Of a stretch of 56,347 bases of DNA, positions 33,278-42,039 are shown in pieces. Origin of the DNA: Candidatus Omnitrophota bacterium (GTDB taxonomy: Bacteria > Omnitrophota > Omnitrophia > Omnitrophales > Aquincolibacteriaceae); assembly GCA_030698625.1 (NCBI GenBank), contig JAUYMS010000046.1, positions 1-56,347 of the forward strand. Direction: 5' to 3'. The position numbers and the translations under genes were made by a program. A model generated the notes under the pieces. It was not told the DNA's origin, ran no database searches, and saw only the letters and a program-made list of their open reading frames with translations. Each line of letters opens with the position of its first letter. Within the stretch, counting starts at the first letter, position 1.

Positions 33278-35083
33278 ATGGAACTCGAAGCCATCTTTAC
33301 ACTTGTGGTGATCGGCCTGACGGTTTTTGCGCTGGCCAAGGAGCTGGCTTCGCCTGACCTCATCCTCTTCGGGGCCATGGCGTTCCTCATGCTCGGAGGC
33401 GTCCTTACGCCTGCGGAGGCCTTTGCCGGCTTTTCGAATCCGGGCGTATTGGTGATCGGACTTCTCTTTATCGTCAGCGCGGCCATTCAGAATACGGGGG
33501 CCCTCAATTATCTGACCTCAAATGTCTTTACGGCGACCGGCGGCGGGGGGCTCGGTTCCCGCCTTTTCAGGATGATCGTGCCGGTCTCTTTCTTGTCGGC
33601 GTTTTTCAGCAACACTGCGATTGTCATCATCTTTGTTCCCATCATTAAGAAGTGGGCCGAGAAGATATCCATTCCCTCATCCAAACTCTTCATACCGCTT
33701 TCTTATGCCGCAATTCTCGGCGGGATGTGCACACTCATCGGAACCTCGACCAATCTCGTCGTACATGGGCTCATGCTCGAAAATAATTTTGAAGGCCTGT
33801 CTTTGTTTGAGCTTACGAAGATCGGCGTTCCCTGTGTCGTGGCGGGGACGCTGTATCTGACTTGTGTCGGTAAGAATCTACTTCCCGATCATAAAGACAT
33901 GACGGCAATGGTTTCGGAGAATATGAAAGAGTATGTCGTCGAAATGAAGGTCAAGAGGGGTTGCGAGCTGATCGGTAAAACGGTGCAGGAAGCCGGACTG
34001 AGAAACCTCAGAGGGCTATTTCTGATCGATGTGGAGCGGGAGGGGCGCTCAGTCGGTCCGATCTCGAGTCAGGAGAGAATCGATGCCGAAGACCGGTTGA
34101 TGTTTGTCGGGTTGACATCTGCGGTGGTCGAATTGCAGGGTATCCCGGGTCTGGTGGCTGCGGCGCATGAGATGTTCGAGAAGGATTTTGCCTCCATGCG
34201 GACGCATCTGCTCGAGGCCGTTGTCTCCGCCCGCTCACCGATTCTAGGAAATACGGTCAAGGAGTGTAACTTTCGGGCAAAGTACGGCGCCGGCGTGGTA
34301 GCGGTACACCGTAACGGGGAGCGCATCGTGTCGAAGATCGGAAGCATTCAATTAAAAGCGGGAGATACGCTGTTGCTCTTGGCCCCGCCGCGCTTTGTCG
34401 ACACTTGGAAGGATTCGCAGGATTTTTACGTGATTTCAAATATTAAGACCATAGCGCCGGAGGCCGGCAACAAAGCCTACCTTGCTCTGGGGATTTCCCT
34501 GCTTATGATTTTGGGGACTGCGCTGGCCCCGCGTTTTCTGACGATCGGCGGCCAACCCGTTAGCGTTGTGCACTGTGTTTTTGCGGCAGTGATACTCATG
34601 GTCCTGACCCGCTCGATTCTCCCGCTTGAAGCCAAACAATCCATTCGCTGGGATATTCTCATTACGATCGCATGCGGTTTTAGCTTAAGCCGTGCACTGC
34701 AGTCAAGCGGGGCGGCAGATTTCATCGCCTCCATACTGACACAGGCGTCCGGCTTCATTGGGCCCGTGGGCGTACTCATGCTGCTTTATCTGACGACGGT
34801 CTTCTTTACGGAAGCGGTCACCAATGCAGCGGCCGTTGCCCTGACTTTTCCCATTGCCATGTCGGCAGCGACACAACTCGGTGTCGACCCCCGTCCCTTT
34901 TTCATCGCAATCACTATTGCCGCTTCGTCGAGCTTTGCGACTCCCATCGGCTATCAGACGAATCTCATTGTCAAGGCGGCCGGCGGTTATCGGTTCCGGG
35001 ATTATTTTAAGGTGGGTATCCCCCTGAGCATCATCTGCTTCCTTGTAGCGGCCGTACTAATCCCCGTTTTTTGGCGATTCTAG
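33278..35083 (+). CDS. SLC13/DASS-family permease with two TrkA-C domains
   Basis: ATG 33278 gives 601 residues; upstream starts would read through the GC-rich hairpin. The protein has hydrophobic N- and C-terminal halves (about five to six segments each, for example VVIGLTVFALAKEL and GPVGVLMLLYLTTVFF) with the repeated small-residue motifs TSTNLVVHG and TPIGYQTNLIV that line the ion and substrate sites in this superfamily. Between the halves lie two cytosolic TrkA-C (RCK-C) domains, about 212-285 and 310-380 (for example GCELIGKTVQEAGLRNLRG and SPILGNTVKECNFRAKYGA). It is likely a sodium-coupled anion transporter (sulfate or dicarboxylate type). Sulfate supply for the neighbouring sulfotransferases is an attractive but unproven idea. 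Confidence 0.85.
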   Translation: MELEAIFTLVVIGLTVFALAKELASPDLILFGAMAFLMLGGVLTPAEAFAGFSNPGVLVIGLLFIVSAAIQNTGALNYLTSNVFTATGGGGLGSRLFRMIVPVSFLSAFFSNTAIVIIFVPIIKKWAEKISIPSSKLFIPLSYAAILGGMCTLIGTSTNLVVHGLMLENNFEGLSLFELTKIGVPCVVAGTLYLTCVGKNLLPDHKDMTAMVSENMKEYVVEMKVKRGCELIGKTVQEAGLRNLRGLFLIDVEREGRSVGPISSQERIDAEDRLMFVGLTSAVVELQGIPGLVAAAHEMFEKDFASMRTHLLEAVVSARSPILGNTVKECNFRAKYGAGVVAVHRNGERIVSKIGSIQLKAGDTLLLLAPPRFVDTWKDSQDFYVISNIKTIAPEAGNKAYLALGISLLMILGTALAPRFLTIGGQPVSVVHCVFAAVILMVLTRSILPLEAKQSIRWDILITIACGFSLSRALQSSGAADFIASILTQASGFIGPVGVLMLLYLTTVFFTEAVTNAAAVALTFPIAMSAATQLGVDPRPFFIAITIAASSSFATPIGYQTNLIVKAAGGYRFRDYFKVGIPLSIICFLVAAVLIPVFWRF

Positions 35084-35099
35084 ATGCTAGAATTATATT

Positions 35100-36809
35100 A
35101 TGGATAATCAGGAGTTTGAGGCCCTCGACGACGAGGAGCAGATAAGGGTATTCGCCAAGAGCTCGATCCGGCAGAGGGGAGAGTTCCTCATGCGCGCTAA
35201 CGACCCCGCCCGACTGACCCGGGGGTTGTCGGGCGAAGAACTCTATCTCATCACCCGTGAGATGGATGTTGAGGAGCGCAGTTATGTGATTTGCCACGCG
35301 AGTTTGCCGCAGCTCTTTTTCATATCCGATATCGACTGCTGGAAAAAAGACGAGATCAATTCTGTCGGTTTTCTGCGCTGGCTGGAGACGCTGCAGTATG
35401 CCGATGAAAAACTCCTGCTTCAATGGCTAACGCAAATGGATTACGAGGCGGTGGTTGCGGGCCTGCAGAAGTTCGTCGAAGTGCTTAAACCGGAGTGGGA
35501 GTACGTGGTTGATGATGTTTTGGGAGACCGACCCTATTTCACGCTGGATCACCGTTATTTCATCTGTGTCGAAGAATCCAATATGGCGACGCTCCGAAGG
35601 GCCCTAGAGGTTCTCTATGAGAATCATCGCGGTCGCTACGTCGCAGTGCTGGAAGGAATTCTGGGGGAGTCGGAGTATGAACTCGAAGAGGAGGCTTACC
35701 GTCGCCGTGAAACCCGGCTTGCCGACCGCGGTTTTCCCGATATGGAAACGGCACAGCGCATACTCGTGCCTCTTACGCGCCAGGAATTCGAACAATTCGA
35801 CAAGAAGAATCCAGAAAGAAAAAGTAAGTCTGCAGTTCCCATCTCTGAAGAGCCGAGGCTGATTTATCCGGTCTTATGGTCGATGGAAAGACTCTTCCTG
35901 GATGATGTGCTGGCGACCTTTCGTGATGACCCTCTCGCTGTCTCCGACGGACTTTATGAAGAGCTGGCCTGGCTTTCGAATAAAGTCCTGGTGTGTGAAG
36001 GGATCGATTTCACTTCGGAGGCAAAAGTCCGGCGGGGTGTCGTAAGATCGCGGCACATCCTCAATCTAGGCCTTGAGGTCTTGAGCCGGAAAGATATGGC
36101 GACGGCGCATGCCATTCTTAAGGAGCGATGGCTTGAGACGGTTTTCCGCTACGGCATGGGGCTCTTGTGCGAACTTCGAAATCGGGTTCATGATCTGGTG
36201 CGCGTCCGATGGAAGGGCGATGCGCTGCATCTTCTGGAATTTCTTGACTCTCCTTACGATTTCATCGTCCGAGGCTTGCAGCTGACACCGATACCTGCGT
36301 GCTACGACGACCGCAAGCAGGACGAACTGGATTATCTTCGGGATTTTACGACGCTTCTGGACTTCGAAAGGACTCAGAGGGCGATTGAGCAGGTCGAGAA
36401 AATGCATGCTTTTTTATATGCTTTGGGCAAGGTGTCGGGGGGTAGTGGTGCGACCCTGTTTCGTTTAATGGGGAATGCCTTTATCCGCCACACCCTTCAT
36501 AAAAAGTCCTCGATCAAGCCCGTTTCGCCGGAGGATTTGAAGCTGTTCGTGACACGGACTTTTGCCGACCAAGGTGCGCGCCGCAAGCTGAACCGCGAAA
36601 TCCGTGAGTCCTTTCTGACTGATTTCTTCTCAGAGGCGGACCGCGAGCTTCTGAGGCCCTTGTGGGGGCTGCTTTTCGCTCGGATGGAGGAAGAATTTGA
36701 AGGGTTGAAATGTAGTGCCGATATCCGGTACGATTACACCACGCCGGTATGTTTGATACGCCGCGAACAGCAGCAGAAGAAGGCCAAAAAGGCCACGAGG
36801 AGGAGATAG
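35100..36809 (+). CDS. DUF6178-like protein of unknown function
   Basis: This 569-residue soluble protein is largely alpha-helical and rich in charged residues. The pattern of an early LSGEELYLITREMD segment, FFISDIDCWKKDEIN, and WLETLQYADEKLLLQWLTQMD fits what I recall of the DUF6178 family; I am not certain. There is no signal peptide or membrane segment. A -10-like TAGAAT lies 6 nt before the ATG. The response-regulator gene starts 6 nt after the stop, with GGAGGAGA at the end of this gene serving as its ribosome binding site, so the two are co-expressed and probably act in one signalling pathway. The C-terminus is a basic tail (KKAKKATRRR). Confidence 0.6.
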   Translation: MDNQEFEALDDEEQIRVFAKSSIRQRGEFLMRANDPARLTRGLSGEELYLITREMDVEERSYVICHASLPQLFFISDIDCWKKDEINSVGFLRWLETLQYADEKLLLQWLTQMDYEAVVAGLQKFVEVLKPEWEYVVDDVLGDRPYFTLDHRYFICVEESNMATLRRALEVLYENHRGRYVAVLEGILGESEYELEEEAYRRRETRLADRGFPDMETAQRILVPLTRQEFEQFDKKNPERKSKSAVPISEEPRLIYPVLWSMERLFLDDVLATFRDDPLAVSDGLYEELAWLSNKVLVCEGIDFTSEAKVRRGVVRSRHILNLGLEVLSRKDMATAHAILKERWLETVFRYGMGLLCELRNRVHDLVRVRWKGDALHLLEFLDSPYDFIVRGLQLTPIPACYDDRKQDELDYLRDFTTLLDFERTQRAIEQVEKMHAFLYALGKVSGGSGATLFRLMGNAFIRHTLHKKSSIKPVSPEDLKLFVTRTFADQGARRKLNREIRESFLTDFFSEADRELLRPLWGLLFARMEEEFEGLKCSADIRYDYTTPVCLIRREQQQKKAKKATRRR

Positions 36810-36815
36810 TTTAAA

Positions 36816-37946
36816 ATGGCGATAATTACGGATCAGAGCCTCGAAGCCCGCATCCTAAATTCCAATATCCTTATCATCGATGACGAAGAGGCTATGGCGT
36901 CGATGTTAGCCGAAATCCTCATAGAAGAGAAATACGCCAATGTCCGCTTCATTACCGACCCGCGCAAGTCTTTGGAGACCTATGAGGAGTTCCAGCCTGA
37001 TCTTATTATTCTGGATCTGAATATGCCTCGCATGGACGGTTTTGATGTGATGGAGAAAATTAAAACAGTTGAGAAGGGAGCCTACCTTTCGATCCTGGTA
37101 CTTACGGGAGAGTCGGATCAGGAAATACGGCTTCGGGCCTTACAGGCCGGCGCTAAAGATTTTTTGAATAAACCGATCAATCTTGCCGAAACGCTCGTGC
37201 GCATCCACAACCTGCTCGAAGTCCGCATCTTGCACAAAGATTCTCAAAATCAGAATAAGATCTTAGAGCGCCACGTCTTCGAGCGCACAAAGCAACTTCG
37301 CGAAGCGATCGCGGAGCTCAATCAGGCGCACTATGAGGCGAAACAGGCTTACATTGAAACAATTTACCGACTTTCTCTGGCGACGGAATATAAGGACGAG
37401 GATACTGCAGCTCATGTTCGCCGCATGAGTCTCTATTCATCCGTGATGGCGAGGGCCCTGGGTTTGGATGATGAGACGGCGGATATGCTGCTTTATGCGA
37501 GCCCAATGCATGATGTCGGCAAGATCGGAATCCCCGATGCAATCCTATTGAAGAAAGGGCCGCTCACGCCCGAGGAATGGGAAATCATGAAGACCCATAC
37601 GACGATCGGGTCCAAGATTTTGAGCGGGTCTCAGGCGCCGATTTTAAAAATGGCCGAGAGTATTGCTTTGAACCACCATGAATGTTGGGATGGCAGCGGT
37701 TATCCGAGGGGGATAAAGGGGGACGCTATTCCTATCGAAGGCCGCATCGTCATGGTCGTCGACATTTACGATGCCCTGCGCAGCAAAAGACCGTACAAGA
37801 AGCCGTTTGACCATGAGACCTCTTTAAGGATTATGCTCAAGGGGGACGGACGGGTCCGCCCGCAGCAATTTGATCCTAACATTGTCGAGCTATTGGAGCA
37901 GTTAGCGCCGGAGTTTCAGAAGATCTACGAAGAGCACCCGTTATAG
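36816..37946 (+). CDS. Response regulator with HD-GYP phosphodiesterase domain
   Basis: The 376-residue protein has a receiver domain (15-135) with IDDEE acidic pocket, phospho-acceptor D67 in LILDLNMPRMDG, T97 and K119 in LNKP. A coiled-coil linker (about 145-180) leads to an HD-GYP domain (185-370) with the metal ligands HDVGKIG (H232, D233), LNHHE and the signature GSGYPRG. The family breaks down cyclic di-GMP in response to phosphorylation by a histidine kinase; no kinase gene is in the window. All key residues are present, so it should be active. It is the second gene of a pair with the DUF6178-like gene. Confidence 0.92.
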   Translation: MAIITDQSLEARILNSNILIIDDEEAMASMLAEILIEEKYANVRFITDPRKSLETYEEFQPDLIILDLNMPRMDGFDVMEKIKTVEKGAYLSILVLTGESDQEIRLRALQAGAKDFLNKPINLAETLVRIHNLLEVRILHKDSQNQNKILERHVFERTKQLREAIAELNQAHYEAKQAYIETIYRLSLATEYKDEDTAAHVRRMSLYSSVMARALGLDDETADMLLYASPMHDVGKIGIPDAILLKKGPLTPEEWEIMKTHTTIGSKILSGSQAPILKMAESIALNHHECWDGSGYPRGIKGDAIPIEGRIVMVVDIYDALRSKRPYKKPFDHETSLRIMLKGDGRVRPQQFDPNIVELLEQLAPEFQKIYEEHPL

Positions 37947-37948
37947 GC

Positions 37949-38767
37949 TCATTTTTTCTTTGCTAGCTTAGAGAGAGAAGTTACCTCAAAGCCTTCCTGC
38001 CGGAGACGCGGAATCGCATCAGCGATTGCATTGAGCGTGTTCCGGCGAAAATGACCGATCCCGACAGCGTAACCCTTCTCCGCGCTCGCAGCTGCCAGCC
38101 TTTCGATTTGGACCTGTATCGCGGAGAGGGAATCGACATTGTCCAAAAAGATGTCGCGGGACAAAACAGGCACTCCTAAGTCGGTTCCAACTGACGCGGC
38201 AACCGAATCCGACGTGGTTTGGCTGTCGAGAAAGAAGAGCTTTCGGTTTTTTAGCTCAGTAAGAATCGTATCCATGAGGGGAACGCTTGTCGTGCCGAGT
38301 GAGCCCATGTGATTATTTACGCCGACATGCCGCGGCACGGAATCCAGATTTCTCGCGAGTATCTCAAGGACCTGTTGTTTCTGCATGCTGCGCGTAATCA
38401 GCCCCGGTCCCGGAATGGTTCCGTCCACGGTTTCAAGCGGCAAGTGAAGAATGACTTCAGCGCCTGTCTTGCGGCTCAGTCGGGTAAAATGATCCGAGTA
38501 ACGTAAATGGGGAAGTATGGCATAGGTAACGTTATTGTTGAGCACACGAAGCTCGCCTTCGTAAGCGCGATGGTGTCCGATGTCGTCGATGACGAATGCG
38601 ATCTTCGGTTTGCCGCTATCCGGCTGCACGGTGAACTTGTCGATCGCCACGCATGACGTGTAGCAGAGAATAGCGATGCCAATAAATCCGAAAATCCAGG
38701 CAAAAACCGCCGGCGCTTTTTTTGGGTTTCTCTTCGGAACAATTTTTTTCCTGCGTTTTTGTGCCAT
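37949..38767 (-). CDS. Divergent polysaccharide deacetylase (YibQ/DUF610 type)
   Basis: The 272-residue protein has a lysine/arginine-rich N-terminus, one membrane anchor (about 20-42, VFAWIFGFIGIAILCYTSCV), and an outer domain with the NodB-like order KIAFVIDDIGHH (DD 61-62), VILHLPLE, VGVNNHMGS, LFFLDSQTT and AVGIGHFR. In this family the fold is a (beta/alpha) barrel related to NodB deacetylases; the activity is often unproven. It would act on the periplasmic side, on peptidoglycan or surface glycan. It is convergent with the HD-GYP gene and diverges from the small gene at 38861. Confidence 0.85.
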   Translation of the reverse strand: MAQKRRKKIVPKRNPKKAPAVFAWIFGFIGIAILCYTSCVAIDKFTVQPDSGKPKIAFVIDDIGHHRAYEGELRVLNNNVTYAILPHLRYSDHFTRLSRKTGAEVILHLPLETVDGTIPGPGLITRSMQKQQVLEILARNLDSVPRHVGVNNHMGSLGTTSVPLMDTILTELKNRKLFFLDSQTTSDSVAASVGTDLGVPVLSRDIFLDNVDSLSAIQVQIERLAAASAEKGYAVGIGHFRRNTLNAIADAIPRLRQEGFEVTSLSKLAKKK

Positions 38768-38824
38768 AAAATTAATGACATCCCTCAGTTCAGCCGGCTA
38801 TTATCACGAGAACTCGATTATAAC

Positions 38825-38840
38825 TGCCCAAGTTCGGGCA
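38825..38840. promoter_or_regulatory. Inverted repeat TGCCC-N6-GGGCA between divergent genes (candidate operator)
   Basis: A perfect 5-bp inverted repeat with a 6-nt centre lies between a plus-strand TATAAT (38848-38853) and a minus-strand TATAAT (38822-38817). Its position could let a dimeric regulator block both directions. No regulator gene is nearby. Confidence 0.4.
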
Positions 38841-38847
38841 AAATAGC

Positions 38848-38853
38848 TATAAT
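38848..38853 (+). promoter_or_regulatory. -10 box TATAAT before the small PD-(D/E)XK-like gene
   Basis: TATAAT lies exactly 7 nt before ATG 38861, which predicts a leaderless transcript. No Shine-Dalgarno sequence is seen. The inverted repeat at 38825-38840 overlaps the expected -35 region. Confidence 0.45.
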
Positions 38854-38860
38854 TAGCGCC

Positions 38861-39217
38861 ATGAAACCAGAGAAGACAATCATGTTGGTTGAGGTCACGA
38901 CAGGGACCCTGAGGCGTATCCGCTCGAGCGGGGTTTATGCTAACCTCTCCGGGCATGAGGTGGACTACATCTGTTTCTTGGGTTCCCAAGGGGCCTTCGT
39001 TGCCGAGGTGAAGTCAGTGACCAAGAATATTCCCCTGAGTAAGGTCTATTCGGATGTGGATAGCAAAATCAAGACGACTATGTATCAAGTGAGTGCCCTG
39101 CGAAGGCACTCCATTGCGCGAAAGGGCAAACTGCCGCGCGGCCGCAAGAGAGTTGCCGATTACGATGAATTTCTAAAAGCCAGCAGGACAGACGAACTCT
39201 TCAAGCGCCGCTATTGA
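38861..39217 (+). CDS. Small protein with PD-(D/E)XK-like core (118 residues)
   Basis: I prefer ATG 38861 because earlier in-frame starts overlap the divergent deacetylase gene and its promoter. The sequence GHEVDYICFL...AFVAEVKSV places D35, E49 and K51 in the order D-x13-E-x-K, the metal-binding core of PD-(D/E)XK nucleases and of the Holliday-junction-resolvase-like fold. The rest is strongly basic (KGKLPRGRKR), fitting nucleic-acid binding. I do not recognise the family. It could be a structural relative without nuclease activity. It stands alone, with 135 nt before the next gene. Confidence 0.5.
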   Translation: MKPEKTIMLVEVTTGTLRRIRSSGVYANLSGHEVDYICFLGSQGAFVAEVKSVTKNIPLSKVYSDVDSKIKTTMYQVSALRRHSIARKGKLPRGRKRVADYDEFLKASRTDELFKRRY

Positions 39218-39315
39218 GAGTCATGCCGCACTAGCAAAATATAGCATTCCGTCTCCCCGTAAGCCTTCTCTTAACTCCCGGATGTTAGACCGTAGCGCAA
39301 TAAACCCCTTAGTGC

Positions 39316-39321
39316 TATACT
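39316..39321 (+). promoter_or_regulatory. -10 box TATACT before the transglutaminase-TPR gene
   Basis: TATACT lies 31 nt before ATG 39353. Unlike the leaderless candidates, this gene has a ribosome binding site (AGGA at 39341-39344). The -35 region is weak. Confidence 0.35.
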
Positions 39322-39352
39322 CCGAGAACCTTTTTTCCCCAGGAATCCACGA

Positions 39353-40540
39353 ATGCTTCATTTGGAACCTCCCATACGACCCTGGCTCGTGTCAGGACTT
39401 ATCTGCGCCCTCCTTTTGGCTGGGTTGCCGACGCGACCCGTCTATGCAGTTCAAGGTCAGCAAGCGAGCGCCCTTTTTCACGCTTCGCTGAAACTTTCCC
39501 GCACAATAGCCCCAACATTGACGGGAGAGACGCCTGATATCTTGGTCTATGAGGCGCAGTTTCAGGGCATGGTGAGCGAACTTAAAGAGGGCCTCACGTC
39601 CCTCGAAGGCGAACCGCTTGAAGTGACGGCGCTCATTGATTTTTTAAACCATTACTTCTTCGATGTCTGGGGCTTTTCTTTTGATAGAGAGAATAGTGAC
39701 GGCAGAGAAGCCGGCAGTTTGCTGATTCATTCCATTATGGATCGGCGGAAGGGGTACTGCTTGGGCCTATCCATCCTTTATCTCAGTCTCGCTGCACAAA
39801 TTGGGTTGCCGCTGTCCGGTGTTGTGGTCCCGGGCCATTTCTTTGTGCGTTACGACAAGGACGGAAGGAGATTTAACATTGAAGTGACCCAGCACGGCGT
39901 TCTTCGCGATGACGATTCCTACCGGCAGGAATTTTCAGTATATGAAACGAACTCCTATTATCTGAAGAGTCTGACGACGCGCGAACTCCTCGGTATTTAT
40001 ATGGATAATGCCGCGCTTGCTTTTAATCAGCAGGGTAGGCCGGACTTAGCATTGCCGCTGTACCGGGGGGCGATTGCTCTGAATCCTCGTTTTGCTCAAA
40101 CCCGGGTCAACTATGCCAACACGCTCGCGCGTTTAGATGACCTAAGTTCTGCGTTGTTAGAATACCGAAAGGCCCTGAAGCTAAATCCGCATATTCCCGA
40201 ATTGCACTATAATCTCGGCGTGGCCTACGGACGCAAAGGAATTGTTGAGAAGGAGATTGCCCACTATCGTCTGGCCATGACCTTGAAACCGGATTATATT
40301 GAAGCGGCAATCGCGCTCGGGAATGCTTACGGTAAAAAGGGGATGTTTGACGATTCGATTGCGGTTTCGCGCGATGCCCTGCGCCTGAGTCCGAATCTGG
40401 CCTATGCTCACCAGAACCTTGCACTCGCATACTTCTTCAAGGGCCGCTACAACCTGGCGGCAAGCCATTCCGAAAAGGCAGCAAGTCTCGGGGTGCCGTC
40501 CTCGGAGCGATTAACGCAATTACTAAAAACCCGCCTTTAA
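39353..40540 (+). CDS. Secreted transglutaminase-like (SirB1-type) protein with TPR repeats
   Basis: This 395-residue protein has a signal peptide (hydrophobic VSGLICALLLAGL, cleavage after VYA at residue 32). Residues about 75-200 form a SirB1/Transglut_core2 domain with the catalytic Cys in KGYCLGLS, His in PGHFFVRY and the acidic residue in FNIEVT. From about 220 to 390 there are about five tetratricopeptide repeats (for example GRPDLALPLYRGAIALNP, DDLSSALLEYRKALKLNP). It would act outside the cytoplasmic membrane as a protein-modifying or protein-assembly factor. Its stop shares the TTAA tetranucleotide with the stop of the convergent gene. Confidence 0.85.
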   Translation: MLHLEPPIRPWLVSGLICALLLAGLPTRPVYAVQGQQASALFHASLKLSRTIAPTLTGETPDILVYEAQFQGMVSELKEGLTSLEGEPLEVTALIDFLNHYFFDVWGFSFDRENSDGREAGSLLIHSIMDRRKGYCLGLSILYLSLAAQIGLPLSGVVVPGHFFVRYDKDGRRFNIEVTQHGVLRDDDSYRQEFSVYETNSYYLKSLTTRELLGIYMDNAALAFNQQGRPDLALPLYRGAIALNPRFAQTRVNYANTLARLDDLSSALLEYRKALKLNPHIPELHYNLGVAYGRKGIVEKEIAHYRLAMTLKPDYIEAAIALGNAYGKKGMFDDSIAVSRDALRLSPNLAYAHQNLALAYFFKGRYNLAASHSEKAASLGVPSSERLTQLLKTRL

Positions 40541-42039
40541 CTTGCAGCCTGAGCGGTTGCCGGTTCTCTCTTTGCAATTCCCAGACGTGACAGATCAGGG
40601 ACGAACGTCTCCATGATGAAGAGCAATGCCAGTACAGTGGAATGGAGCAGGAGCCGGTTCATGGCCGTGTTCAGCTGGAAAACAAGAGAATGCGGCGTGA
40701 TGTGAATGATCAGGTAATAGCCGAGATTCACGAGTGTTACCAGGGCAAGAAATACCCAGCTATAGGCGCGCCATTTAATATGCCGGCGAAAAAAAATACG
40801 CGTGCCGAATGCGATAAGCATAAATATCCATAAGCCTCCCCAGTGTTCCAAACGCGGATAATAAAAGAAGCTTGCCGTAATTACGACCGTGCGGCGCCAA
40901 TCCCCAAAAAGCTGCTTCACGAGATCCAAGAAACTCCTGCCGGAGCGCAGGTAGTCTCCGCTCGCACTCAATGAAGTCTTGATATAAATGACGCAGGCAA
41001 AAGGAACAGCCAGTCCCAGTAGAAATGCCCCTAGGAACCACATCTTTTTCGGGTGATTGGAAAAGCTCTTGTCGCGCCAGAGGATAAGGATGAAAACGAG
41101 ACCGATCCATAGGGAAAAGACGATTCCCTCATTTTTGGTCCACGCCGAAAGTCCCGCGAGTAATCCAGTCAGAAAGAAGAGGGACTTTTCCTTAAACCGC
41201 AAAGCCTGCACAAAAACGACACCGGCTGCGGTAAAGAGAAAGCAGAGCGGGATATCGGCATATTGCGAAACAGCCCAGAACTGGTAGACGTCCATGCCGA
41301 GGACAAAGGTCGCTCCCATAATTGCGGTCAATAGTGAAACGCGTTCAATGAGAAACCAAAATACTAAAGCCGGTGTCGCCAAAGAAAATAGGAATGCGAT
41401 GACTACGGGCCAGACATAGATTTCCTTTTCGGCCCAAAGCCATCCCCATGTAATAGATCCGGGCAGCATGAGGGGATAGTCGGGGTGAGACCAGTCGATG
41501 ATCGGAGAAAACATCTTTTGCCAAAGCTCCGGCTCACGGACAAAAAATTGTGCTTTTAGCTTCCAGAAGTAACGTGCGTCCCATCCGCCGTGCACATTGC
41601 TGATTGACGATATTATGAAAGTCTGCAGAAAAACATAGAGCGCATAAGTCATGACTAGCCCGGCCACGAGCAGGATTGCCAGCTTGAGCAGAAAAGAACG
41701 ATTCTGAAATGGCCCCGGCAGCTTCTTAAGTCCTGCTGTTAGCTTTGGCAGAAGGGAGGCTCGCTGTTCCCCGGTTTTCACGTTTTGTTTCTGAAGGAGT
41801 ACCCAGAAAAGGCATATGCCGGTTAACGCAAATACTAAGGTCCGGAGTATGAACTGGGAATAGCGCGGCGAGATCAAGTAAGTGAGGAAAACCAACAGGG
41901 AAACAAGCGCAACTCCTATGCACGGGGATAAGGCGATTAGAAAAAGCGGTTTGTGGGGAAGCCGGCTCTTATGGAGCAAGGCACTCAAAAAAAACGCTCC
42001 GGTGAGCGTCGGGATAAGGAGCGGGACTAGAAAGATCAT
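40537..42039 (-). CDS. Membrane GT-C glycosyltransferase (GT39/GT87-like)
   Basis: The 500-residue protein has about eleven hydrophobic segments. The first periplasmic loop carries GGWDARYFWKLKAQFF and HPDYPLMLP, and a later loop shows QYADIPLCFLF and LLAGLSAWTKNEG, patterns I associate with GT-C enzymes that use polyprenyl-phosphate sugars. The acidic residue in WDAR is the likely catalytic one. It overlaps the upstream 166-residue membrane-anchored gene by 4 nt (ATGA), forming a two-gene unit. Acceptor unknown; lipid, glycan or protein are all possible. Confidence 0.75.
   Translation of the reverse strand: MIFLVPLLIPTLTGAFFLSALLHKSRLPHKPLFLIALSPCIGVALVSLLVFLTYLISPRYSQFILRTLVFALTGICLFWVLLQKQNVKTGEQRASLLPKLTAGLKKLPGPFQNRSFLLKLAILLVAGLVMTYALYVFLQTFIISSISNVHGGWDARYFWKLKAQFFVREPELWQKMFSPIIDWSHPDYPLMLPGSITWGWLWAEKEIYVWPVVIAFLFSLATPALVFWFLIERVSLLTAIMGATFVLGMDVYQFWAVSQYADIPLCFLFTAAGVVFVQALRFKEKSLFFLTGLLAGLSAWTKNEGIVFSLWIGLVFILILWRDKSFSNHPKKMWFLGAFLLGLAVPFACVIYIKTSLSASGDYLRSGRSFLDLVKQLFGDWRRTVVITASFFYYPRLEHWGGLWIFMLIAFGTRIFFRRHIKWRAYSWVFLALVTLVNLGYYLIIHITPHSLVFQLNTAMNRLLLHSTVLALLFIMETFVPDLSRLGIAKREPATAQAAS

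Noticed and set aside
38759-38860. Upstream in-frame start for the small PD-(D/E)XK-like gene
   Set aside because: It overlaps the divergent deacetylase gene start and covers both promoters and the inverted repeat.
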